In this document: one piece after another, positions 51,401-61,036 of the stretch | Layout: every line of letters begins with the position of its first letter | How positions within the stretch are numbered: position 1 is the first letter of the stretch | Source: Symbiodinium sp. CCMP2592 | Lineage: Eukaryota; Sar; Dinophyceae; Suessiales; Symbiodiniaceae | DNA length: 64,000 nucleotides | Assembly (NCBI GenBank): GCA_905221615.1 | Contig: CAJNDT010004669.1 | Location: 248,001-312,000 of the forward strand | Direction: 5' to 3' | The notes under the pieces: generated by a model | Seen by the model: only the letters and a program-made list of their open reading frames with translations | Database searches by the model: none | What the model was told of the DNA's origin: nothing | Translations under genes and position numbers: made by a program

Positions 51401-54400
51401 ATTTAAATTTTAAACTTTAAAGTTAAAGCTTTAAAGCTCTAGACTCTGAACTCTAAACCCCAGACCTGTAAACCTGAAGCTCAAGACACACAACGCAAAA
51501 CCTAAACACTCAACTAATGATAATGACAATAATTTAATGCATTCCGACTCTAATTCGATTGCGATTCCTGGACGTGTAGGACTGTAAACTGTGAAGAGTG
51601 CAGTCGTTTTTGTTTGAACCTTTAACACTTCAGTCACTTCAGCTTAAGACCCATGCATAGTTCCGGTTTCGGGTCGGAGTATGTTAGATTATGCCATCCG
51701 TTATCTGTTATAGTTATGGTAATAGGTAATAGGTATAATAGTCATGGTTCCATAGTGTTTCCAGATTCTCAAGAGCCAAGATTGCAGGTGCTGCCGTGGG
51801 CTGTTCAAGCAGTGGACACGCTGGCAAACGACAAGATTCTGATCGAGCCACCCGTAGAAACGTGGCATGGGATGGCGGCCGTGTGTGACAGCTCGGAGTT
51901 TGAGCCGTTCAAGGGAATGTTGGATGCCTGTGCAGACATCAGCAAAGTGAGTGTCAAAGTCAAGGGCAAGTCGGCCGGCGTTAAGGAGTTGACGCCGCCT
52001 GTGGATTCTATGACCGCCAAACTTCAGGAGATCACCGACATTGGTTTGCACTGAGTTTGCACTGAAGTTTGCATTGTGCACTAACTACACTATCAGATAC
52101 AAGCTATCCAGCATAAATCAATCTACAAAACAAGAACTGGTGAACTTTATAAACATAATACAGCATCAAAGTTATACTATATTATATTTATAAATTTATA
52201 AAGTTTACCAGTTCTTGTTGTAGTAGATTGATGGTTAATCGTTGTTGTTACTGCTGCTGCTAGCTGTGGTTTGTAGTTATTACTATGGTGTGTAGGTTGT
52301 TCTGTTCTGTTGTTTCTATGTGATTCTATCCTATACCAATACTAGCACTAAGACTCATACTGATACGAATGCTAATACTAGTACCAGTACTATACTTTCA
52401 ACTTTCAATCTATTAGTATAATGTTGTGGGAGTTGCTTTAGCTTTAGACTCGACTCTACTCATTATTGTCACTCACATAGTACAGCCCTTCACATCTGAG
52501 ATTTTTTAATGGGTTTGACAACTGACTCTAGCTTCATAGGACGGGAGTCCAGGTAGCTAAATGATAACTACCATAATTCCATGATTCGTTTGCTGGGCTT
52601 ACTTGATTCAGATATCAGCAGCTCGGATTGAACAAAGTTGCGGGACGGTATACATCGTTATGAATTAAAAGTTATATATATATAATATAGGTTCATATAG
52701 ATAATATAGATCGTGATTAAAAATTTAAAATTAACAATAAAAAACAAGAAAGAATAAATCTGGCCCTTCAAACTCATTGAGTCGGCAGCCCTAAACACAA
52801 CCCTGTTACACAACTAAGGATCTGTTACCGGCATGGGCCAAGTGTGTCGAGATAGATGAGCCCGATAAGGTCACCGAAACCATCGTGGACGCTCTCAAGA
52901 AGCTGGGTGCCGCCATTAGCGAGATGCGGAGCGATGTGTCTGATGGCTTCATCAAGGACGCTTGCAAGCACGTGGGCAAGACCTTGCGGAGCATACTTGT
53001 GGGCGAGGCGGTCGGCTCTTGTGTGGAGGAGATGGAGAAGATGAAATTGTGGATATCGTCGCTCTCACTCGACGATGCGCGCCGAGAGCCGATGATCAAG
53101 ACGATTACGATCGGAGACGCGCTGATTGCTGGTAGACGCCTGGTCTGCAATAACTCTTCGCTCCGAACATGTTAGTACTATTCCTCGAAGTTTAGTCGGT
53201 CAAGTCAAGTCTGTTGACTCTTGACTCTTGAGAATCATTTAGTTTTAGTCTAAGTCTTAGTCGAGAGTCGAGAGTCGAGAGTAACCTAAGTAACTCACGA
53301 AATCCCGCTGTGATACACATGAAACTTGAACTTGCAACACTGCGACACATACAGTTTCCAAGGTTCCAATCAATTAATTCAATTAATCAAACTAATCAAA
53401 CCAAACGAATCTAGAAAGATGTTTCAGTGAATAGTGACTAGCGACTCGCGCAACACTTGATAATTCAATCTGTATACTAGTATACTGTATACTTGTATAC
53501 TGTATATTGTATACTAGTATACGTATAATAGTAGTGTTTATAGATCTAGGAAATCAGGAATCCCATCAACACCAATAGAGTGACTCCAGGGTGATTAAGC
53601 GGGAGGGGGGTACTCGAGGCTCAGGTAATCAAGCAGCAATGGCCACTCAGTTAATTTCTCCGACCGGAAGTGTCTCTAGACTCTAGACTCTAGAGTCCAG
53701 AGACGCGACTCTGGTTTCTAGACTCTTGAATTCGAGACTCTCCCGGATGAGCCCCTTAGGATTATTTGGTAGTTCAGACGGTTTAAATGTAGATGCACGT
53801 AGCTACAGGGAGTGGCTTGTCGCGTGTCACGGGACGCTAGTCGTTGGACTCGTTCACTAGATCGTGGTTACACTCAACTGCTGGCTAGGCTGGCATGAAT
53901 GTCCAGGTTTACGGGTTTCCCCTAACCGACGACCCAACACCTTTGGCCACGTAGCATGCAAATGGTGTTGCGTTGCGTGTAATTTGCCAGATAACTTGGA
54001 TCCGGCAGGCATTGCAAAGCAAGAGTGGAGGTCCGATGCAGCTACATCGGAGGGCAGGATCACTGCCTTGGGTCTGATGGTTCGCTCCGGGCGGCTTCTG
54101 GCTGATTTCTCGACAGATGATTCGGTGACGCTGGTCAGCCACCTGATGATGGACGGGGACACCCATGGGGAGACAAAAGTCGACGCACTGTTGACCGCCT
54201 ACACATCGGGCTTCTGCACAGAGGCGACCACGAGCCTGAACGACTGGGTTCAGGCGAAGGCTACTAGGTTCCGATTTCATTTTCATTATTTCATTTCAGG
54301 CTCAGGTTAAGTCACGGTGATTATTTAGATTTCAGAATTCTTGACGCTAGAGCCTGGAGTCTAGAGTCTAGAGTCTAGCGTCCACAGCCTACTGTCCTGA

Positions 54401-57400
54401 GTCCGGAGTCCTGGATAAAGTCTAGAGTCTAGAGAGGAGTCTAGAGTCTAGAGTCTAGAGTCTAGTCCAGAGTCTAGAGTGTCTGAAGTCTACAGTGTAC
54501 AGTGTACAGATTGATTGTGTTTTTTTTTTCCGATTTCAATTGCTGCTAGACCCAGGAGTCTGCATTCACGCCGCTGAAGGCAGAGACAGCGCATGTGCCG
54601 GACATCTCTGCGTTGGATTGTGCCATCTTCAAAGACGGCGCTTGTCCGGCCATCTCCGACATCCCAGCTCTCAAAGGCATGGATGTCGAAGCCCTTAGCA
54701 AGCATACCTCAGCCATCCAGATCATCGTCAATGAAATGGAGGACATCGTTGCTTCGTGATTATAATAATATTAAATTTATAATTATATTAATATTAATTA
54801 ATTAATATTAACATTACTATTAATATTAATATTCTAATAAGTAGGAGCGCGCATACCGCGTAGCTTCTCGGATTGATCAGTCAATACTCAATACTCAATA
54901 TGTGCGGCGATGCATGTTGTTGCATGCCATTCGCTACAGTGCAGATTCGATTCGATACAGATGATCATACAGCATGTGTTGATTTGCGTTCCTGGGTTCT
55001 AGGTCCATCCACATAAGTAATTAGACTCCAGGCGTTAGACTCAAGGCTCAAGAAGACTCACGACTCATGACCCAAGGCCCAAAACTTAAGAAGATTAAGG
55101 CCAGGCCTTTGATAGGAAATAGAATCCTGAATGTAGAACCACTCAATACTGAATTCAATGCTGTGTCGAACTGTTGTGTGCATTCTCAAATGCTAAAATT
55201 CCCAAACTATCCTTAAACTACTTTAATCATTTTAATCATTCTAGTCTTTACTTATTTATTGTGTACTTGCTAGGCCACATATTACTAGACTACAGTTTGC
55301 TCACTATATCATTACATACCACAATCCATACTCTATCCGACTCTATCCTCTGTATTAGACTTTAGACTCTAGACAATATAGAATCTAGAATCATGCCACT
55401 AGCACTTTCCAGACCCCAACCGTACTAGTTACATAACTGCACGGGGAGGGGGGGGGGTTTCGCAGTACGGCGACAGGACCTTGGAAGCAAGGCTTCGTTG
55501 GATCTGTCCACCTATGGCTTCTTCGGGCAGGTGGGGCCGTTATAGTATGAATCATAATCCTATCAGAATAGCTTATCTTTAGTGTGCTTTAGTAACTTTA
55601 GTAATATAATATATAGTATAGTATAGTAGTGTAAGCAGTTCTTGTCCAACCTGCATCTCATCTCTGCATAACACAAAGGGTTTCTTCAAGTAACTTGGTT
55701 TAGTCATAATTTATAATGTTATAAGAATAATGTTATATTATGTAATGTACTAGGGTGGTCTTGAGTCGTCGAGTCGTTAATCTTTGCTCGCTAGCATAGT
55801 TGTGTCAGTTGTGTCGTTGTGTCACACGTCCCAAGTCCAGGTCCATAGTCTGGACTGTGTGGCTGCTCCGTGAGACATGTGTCCTGTCGACGTGTTGATG
55901 CAGGCAAAGAGCCTTTGCGTGAACCTGATGACAGTGCTGGCCACCGTGACGGTGGTGAAGATCCTCTCGTGCAAAAGGTTCTTGCGTGCCGTGAATGCTG
56001 GTGAGGCATTGCCGAAGGCATTGGTTACGAATTTGGAACAGACTCTCGCTGCGTGCAAGCATTCGTCGCTCCCGATTCCGGGAGAGTTGCAAGCCACCGC
56101 CCTCAAGTACACCCAGAAGCAAACAGCATAAAGTGCTGTTTGTGGCAGTCCGACCCCCTGCTGTTGAATGTTCGAGGTTTTAGAAACTAGTTTCTAAATT
56201 CTAGAGTCTAGAGTCTAGTCTAGAGTCTAGAGTTAGGGTTTGGTGTCTGTGAAAATAAGTAGTAAATTAAGCGATACTGATATACTATTAAGTAATTTAT
56301 ATTAGGCCCAGGTCTAAGTCGTTTATGTTGTTCGGTTATGTCACAGTTATGTCTTTTGTTTCAACTTCCAACTTCCAACGTTTAAGTCGTACAGGTCCAT
56401 GTTTGGAATATGACTTGAGATTGAAAACTTGAGTGGTGAGCCAGTGATTCAACATTATGTGGTGTTTCATAGTGTCACATGTTATCGTGGCACGTCCTCA
56501 CAATCTTACATGGGGTGGCGAAGGATAGTGTGTGTTCATAGCTTCATAGTGAGAGTAGCCGTATCATTAACTGCGCGAGGATAGCAGGTCACGTATGCCG
56601 CCCTATGCCATTGCATTGGTCAGTCACTTGTCGTTTCGACTTTGCGCGGGATGCTTAGCCCGTTCGACCAGACGGAAGGGTACGTAGTATAGAATGTGGT
56701 TGAACCTCTTGACTCTTGACTCAATACTTCAAAACTCAAAACTACTAGTATTAGTTATAAATATAAAGTTATGAATCATCAATATTAAGTCTATATTCCA
56801 GAGTCTAGCGATTAGAGTCTAGTCCGTCTAGAGTCTAGAGTCTAGAATCAAGTAGAAAAACTATATATAGATTTTATGTTTTTGTTCGCAGGGCACAATC
56901 GCATTGTCTTTTGTAACGGTTGCCTTCAACCTTTACCTTTAACTTTAACGTACCAGTTTCCGTGATTGGGTTTGTTTTGGTCTTGTTATGTTTGTACTAT
57001 GTACTTAGTTTGTACTGTAGACTCTAGACTCTAGACTCTAGTCTCTAGACTAGAGTGAATCTAGAATCTAGAATCTAGAATCTGGAGTCTGATTAGAGTC
57101 TATAGAGTCTATACTGTAGTCTAGAGTCTGTACCGTAGCGGCGCAAGTTGGTACCCCGGCATCGAGGATCTCGGTTGCAGAGTTTCGATTCTAGGTTCCA
57201 GATATGTTGGTTCCTTGGATTTTAGAATTTAGCATTTAGAATTTAGATTTTGGGCTTTAGATTCTTGATTCGATTCTAGATGATTCTAGATTCTAGATTC
57301 TAGATTCACGATTCCTAGACCGAATATATATGCATCCTGTGTTGGTCAACATTGTTTCTAGCCGATTCTAGCCTTTCCGTTTTAGACCAGGGCCGTTGAG

Positions 57401-58790
57401 CGCGGAATAGTTGCCGCTTGGGCTAGTGATGTGGCGCATTAGGTGCAATTCGTGAACGAAGCATATGCAAAGCAGATGGGGTGGACATGTCGGGCATGAG
57501 TTGCTTGAGGCAGGTTTCTTTGAACTTTGATCATACCGATACCATGCCACCAAGGCGTGGTTCGTGAGTGTGAGTTTCGTTTGCTCACGGGCGGATCTGG
57601 ATGTAGGCCGCTGCCGCAGCCTGATCCGAGACTGCACGTACACTACGTACATCATGGCCTCGGCCTCAACCCTCATAAGAATAGTAACAATAGTCGAGTC
57701 TAGTCTAGAGTCTAGAGTCTAGAATCCAAAGTTCTTATTATTATAATTTTTATTATAATAATAAGAACTCTGGATTCTAGACTCTAGACTCTAGACTAGA
57801 CTAGACTCTAGACTCTAGACCCTTAAACTCTTATTCTTAGAGGCTTAGACCCTTACTTAGGGTTGTCCCGGCCCTGCCCTGTAGTACGCAATCTTAGTGA
57901 GAGTCTTGAGTCTTGAGTCTGAGTCTTGACTCTTGAGTCAGAGTCTGACATCAGAAATCTCAATCACAGCCACAGCCTTGCCTTACCTTACATCAACCTG
58001 ACCTACCGTCCCACCATACATTTAGGGATTCAAGATTCTAGATTCAAGATTCTAGATTCTAGATTCCGGATTGTAGATCGCACAGGCTCTAAGTTTAGAG
58101 TCTAGAATCAAGAGTCTAGAGTCTAGTCTAGATTCTAGATTTTCTAGATTCTAGATTCTAGATTGACGATTACAAATTCTAAGTCAGTGTCGGATCATCC
58201 AGAGCCCCTTGAGCCTTGAACCCGAGACTTTGGCCAGGAAGATGTCAACTCTACCAACCTGAGTTCGACAAACCTGCCATCCATCCGTACTCCCGTGTGT
58301 TGTACAGGTTCACGCAGGTTACGGATGACTATACCGTACATTACTAGAGTCTAGAGTCTAGAGTTTCAGGTGGCTCATTTTTGCATGGCGTGTTCCGTGT
58401 GGACACCTTGTGGACATAGACTGCTCGTGTGGTTGAACGGTAGTTGAACAGATGCTGTATATTAGGGTGACACGCTGGGCAGCTTGACGTAGCAGGGTCG
58501 CAAGTCACGTATGACACGCTTGGCTTGACTTAGCAGTTTCCACTTTCCACATTGGACACAGATTGCTCGAGTGGTATGCCATGTCCCCTGCGCTGACATG
58601 GTTGGGGTTCGACCGGTCTGCTGTTGGGCGTGATCGCTGCCACCGAGTGATCGACTGACTACTTTAATTGAGTTCCGTTCCTAGCGAGCCCACCACACCA
58701 GTACGATATTCAAAGACCCGAAGCTCTGCGCTTCAGCAAGCCTCACGTGCGACCGTTCAGACAGTGTTACAAAACAGGGAGGGCGTGAAT
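44734..58790 (+). CDS. Multi-exon gene of helical modules, function unknown (incomplete model)
   Basis: Exons on the + strand at 44734-44874, 45203-45488, 46157-46376, 46763-47421, 48457-48770, 49583-49813, 50587-50785, 51031-51185, 51788-52051, 52819-53131, 53990-54275, 54556-54756, 55477-55530, 55904-56128, 57443-57493, 57620-57680 and 58685-58790. The pairs 46376/46763 join in phase. From 47130 onward nearly every exon is 60-110 residues of Lys/Leu/Ala/Asp-rich predicted helix, about one module per exon. I recognise no catalytic motif. From memory the layout (a QGGFEAEY-type exon, a KPKAKAAAAA linker, then helices) resembles a common dinoflagellate protein family. Whether it is one gene with the transposase-like gene upstream is unknown because of the gap. 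Confidence 0.6.
45600..46137. repeat. CTAGAGT arrays around a helical-module exon
   Basis: An A-rich tract at 45605-45635, GTCTAACG repeats at 45822-45855, AGTCTAG at 45856-45895 and the complement (GACTCTA)n at 46065-46100. Confidence 0.8.
46157..47463 (+). CDS. Helical-module gene, two phase-matched exons
   Basis: 46157-46376 reads VNVLTGKKGWHKRVNRNVKA, VERAVELTDEITLDAQAPAK, ATTIQFLQPALTADCLDL; donor G|GTATAT leaves one base. 46763-47421 supplies two bases (ALA.. join) and reads AKAIANAPASASAGSTTTPQ, an acidic patch SDEDSGSDEDGGDDA, a basic KSKPKAKAAAAATTKQ linker, GRKRKECPFDEEPAQLQLDG, then helix DKLVIDNFVTRLNDLKDLKP and LALDVVDQSAARLLQL; donor GT at 47422. The intron has TTTAGG-type words. 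Confidence 0.72.
48457..50785 (+). CDS. Helical-module gene, exons
   Basis: 48457-48770: DATSDLLAMLDTAREDDNVR, FKMQEWDALTSTTFDTIQKR, ADFIVLVCSQIWQKLLKS. 49583-49813 after CATCAG: EPSFAQVNKTAREDALAFIT, KKDAATVGTILKADTAPLQA, TAA at 49814. 50587-50785: KKAFVLAASMVGTPLGQRLI, KWDELQKVCDELNAAPAG. Introns between carry long AT-rich stretches and no other exon. Confidence 0.65.
51031..53131 (+). CDS. Helical-module gene, exons
   Basis: 51031-51185: RTSLGAIQADKATAKSVGKP, VVLAQHTRETIFHVLQIEAA, TGA at 51186. 51788-52051 after TTGCAG: VLPWAVQAVDTLANDKILIE, FKGMLDACADISKVSVKVKG. 52819-53131 after CTAAG: DLLPAWAKCVEIDEPDKVTE, DALKKLGAAISEMRSDVSDG, TLRSILVGEAVGSCVEEMEK; donor G|GTAGAC at 53132. Confidence 0.68.
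52120..52230. mobile_element. Foldback element
   Basis: The left end AATCTACAAAACAAGAACTGG and the right end CCAGTTCTTGTTGTAGTAGATT are near-complementary, extending into ACTTTATAAA/TTTATAAAGT. About 110 bp with an AT-rich core. It lies in the intron after 52051. No clear target duplication. Confidence 0.65.
53990..56131 (+). CDS. Helical-module gene, exons including an 18-codon exon
   Basis: 53990-54275: NLDPAGIAKQEWRSDAATSE, GRLLADFSTDDSVTLVSHLM, ATTSLNDWVQAKATR. 54556-54756 after CCCAG: ESAFTPLKAETAHVPDISAL, MDVEALSKHTSAIQIIVNEM. 55477-55530 (54 nt, AG before and GTGGGG after): DLGSKASLDLSTYGFFGQ. 55904-56128 after TGCAG: AKSLCVNLMTVLATVTVVKI, LVTNLEQTLAACKHSSLPIP, TAA at 56129. Confidence 0.65.
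54350..54505. repeat. CTAGAGT array
   Basis: A long AGTCTAG array with interruptions, ending 50 nt before the exon at 54556. Confidence 0.85.
56170..57360. repeat. CTAGAGT arrays and AT-rich intron or intergenic DNA
   Basis: AGTCTAG arrays at 56200-56232, 56815-56850, 57018-57085 and 57265-57305 in both orientations. No exon seen. Confidence 0.7.
57443..58790 (+). CDS. Small exon candidates
   Basis: 57443-57493 (51 nt, TTAG before, GC donor after) reads VQFVNEAYAKQMGWTCR. 57620-57680 reads PDPRLHVHYVHHGLGLNPHK after CCGCAG. 58685-58790 reads PPHQYDIQRPEALRFSKPHV in one frame and TPVRYSKTRSSALQQASRAT in another. These may be the last exons of the helical-module gene. Weak individually. Confidence 0.42.
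57698..57801. repeat. 50-bp near-perfect hairpin
   Basis: 57698-57747 pairs with 57752-57801 with a single mismatch around a TTTT loop. The outer arms are CTAGAGT units, the inner arms AATCCAAAGTTCTTATTATTATAAT. It could be a short foldback element or a tail-to-tail duplication of the CTAGAGT repeat. Confidence 0.9.
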
Positions 58791-59209
58791 GCACGCAGGA
58801 CCACTTAGTGCTGAGTGCATCCCGACTCTTGAAACACTTGCTTGATTCTTGAGTGAAACTCGAGAACTGTTGAGTTGAAACTTGAATGTCATGACCGGCA
58901 TGGGCATGGACTCCATCCGAGCATCCAGGTCCAGCGCAAATTCGGAACGACATGGGAGTTGGAGTCGTGGCAATATGATCATGTTCAGATCAGAACCTAA
59001 ACTTTAGGTTAGCTACGGTTAGTTATGTTATGTTACTATGTTGTTTAAGTTGTTCAATTTTTTCAATTTAGTCACTGTGTCACTAACTAATAGTTTTTAA
59101 TTGCCCCAGTTCCTAATACTCCCGGCTGAGACGGCCTAAGCTGAAACTTTCAAACTGAAACACGCGAGCTCAGACGTTGTGAGCTTGTTGCTGTGTCTCA
59201 GTGAGACAG

Positions 59210-59431
59210 ATGGGGAAGCGAGGTGGCGAACCTGTCGCCAAGGCGACACCGAAAGCAGCAAAAGCGAAGGCGGCTGCACCAGATGTGCCGAAGGCCAAGC
59301 CTGCGGTTCGAAAGAAGAAGGCGGACAAGGATGATTGCAGTTTGCCAGTCACGACTCCAGAGGAGCAGGCGAAGGCTCGTGATCAATGGCGACAGCTTGG
59401 GTTCATGAAGAAAATCGACGGGTCGGAGGCG
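59210..59431 (+). CDS. First exon of methyltransferase-like gene
   Basis: ATG GGG AAG CGA after CAGACAG. Lys/Ala/Pro-rich start (KAAKAKAAAPDVPKAKPAVR, KKKADKDD) then TTPEEQAKARDQWRQLGFMK. Donor GTGAGT at 59432 leaves one base. The basic start suggests a nuclear or nucleic-acid-binding tail. Confidence 0.68.
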
Positions 59432-61004
59432 CGTGAGTAAGAGTCGAATCAACATCCAAGAGTTTGGGGGGATTAGGCGGATTAGGGGGGGGGGGGGGGG
59501 GGTGAAAGTTTACAGTCCAGTGTTGAGATTCGAGATGAATCAGCTGTTGATATTGATATGTTATACGAGCTGTAATTCAGTGTTTTTGATGTCTTGTATC
59601 AGTTACAAGTTACAAGTTACAACCAACTGTATCTGAAATCATTCACCTGTCTTAGCCTAGAACCTTGGGCCCCGTACTCACGAAGACAGGTACGTTGGAT
59701 GACAGTTGAGTAGTCGAGTCCGAGTGTCGAATCTTGAGTCTGGGTCTTGAGTCTTGAGTCTTGAGTGTTGAGAAGTTGGTTCTTCGGTTCGATCCGAATT
59801 GAATTGAGAGCCATGAGTCATCATGAGTAAGATTCAAGTCGAGAGTCACCGCTTCAACTACCACATGTGCTAGCATATGACGAGGTTGGTAAAGCCTGCC
59901 AGCGATATGAGCTGGAACCAGAAACCAGAGCGATTCTAGATTCTAGATTCTAGACGATTCTAGACTCTAGACTCTAACTCTAACTCTAACTCTAACTTCT
60001 AGATTTTACACCCTGCCACAAGCCTATCGAAACCGCTGCAGGGCACTTCGTCAGCACCTGCATCGACACCGCAACCGTCACACCTAGCGTCGTCGTCAAC
60101 CGCATCCGCGGCAAGTCACCAGAGTGGGCCCAGCACAACGACAACGACAGTGGGCCCAGATCCTACGCTGGCACATGCATCGGCGCCGCAACCGTCGCTC
60201 CCAGCATCGTCGCTGGTCGCACCCGCAGCAAGTCACGCGAGCGGGCCGGACACAGATGCAGGGATGGCTGCGGACGTGAACCCGTTGACACCGCAGACAC
60301 AGGAAACCCTCCTGTTGGAGCTGGAGGCAGAGCTAGGTTTGGATTTGGAGGGGACGAGCTGTGACAAAGCTCAGCTGGGCGATGGCAGTGCGACGGCGGA
60401 GCACGTGGGCACCAATGTCGTGGAGCCGAGTGATGATAATCGGCAGACCGCAGGAACCACACAGATCGAGGCTATGGAGACACAACCCATGGAGACACAG
60501 ACTGATCAGGCGCCCAGCAGCATCACAGCGCAGGAAGACACAGCTATGATGATCGGGGAAGGAGAGACAGTTGATCAGACGTCCGACAGCAAAGCGCAGG
60601 GAGATCTAGCCATGAACACGGCGGCTATGATGGAGGAGAAAACGGAGGCGGTTGAGCAGACGTCCGACATGAACAGTCGTGAAGGCCAGACAGACTCAGC
60701 AGCTATGGCAGCTACGACAGCTACGACTCCTATGGCTGTGACTCAGGCTGCGACCCATGAAGAGCCAGTGGATACTCGAACTTGAACCAGAAATAGTGAT
60801 TAGTAGTAATTAATAATAACTGAGAATGTTTATGATTATGATGATACGATAAAGTCGATTGATTCTCGATTCACTGTTCAAGCAATTCAAGTAGTATTCA
60901 ATATTCATTTGTAGGCCCTAGGCCCTAGGCCCTAGACTCGACCCTGAGCCCTACGCCCTAAGCTCCCTAACATAAACTATGACTATAAACTAAAATAACT
61001 AAAA

Positions 61005-61036
<32 letters not shown>

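Noticed and set aside
59170-59455. Minus-strand Ala/Phe-rich hydrophobic frames
   Set aside because: Antisense to the Lys/Ala/Pro-rich first exon at 59210-59431.
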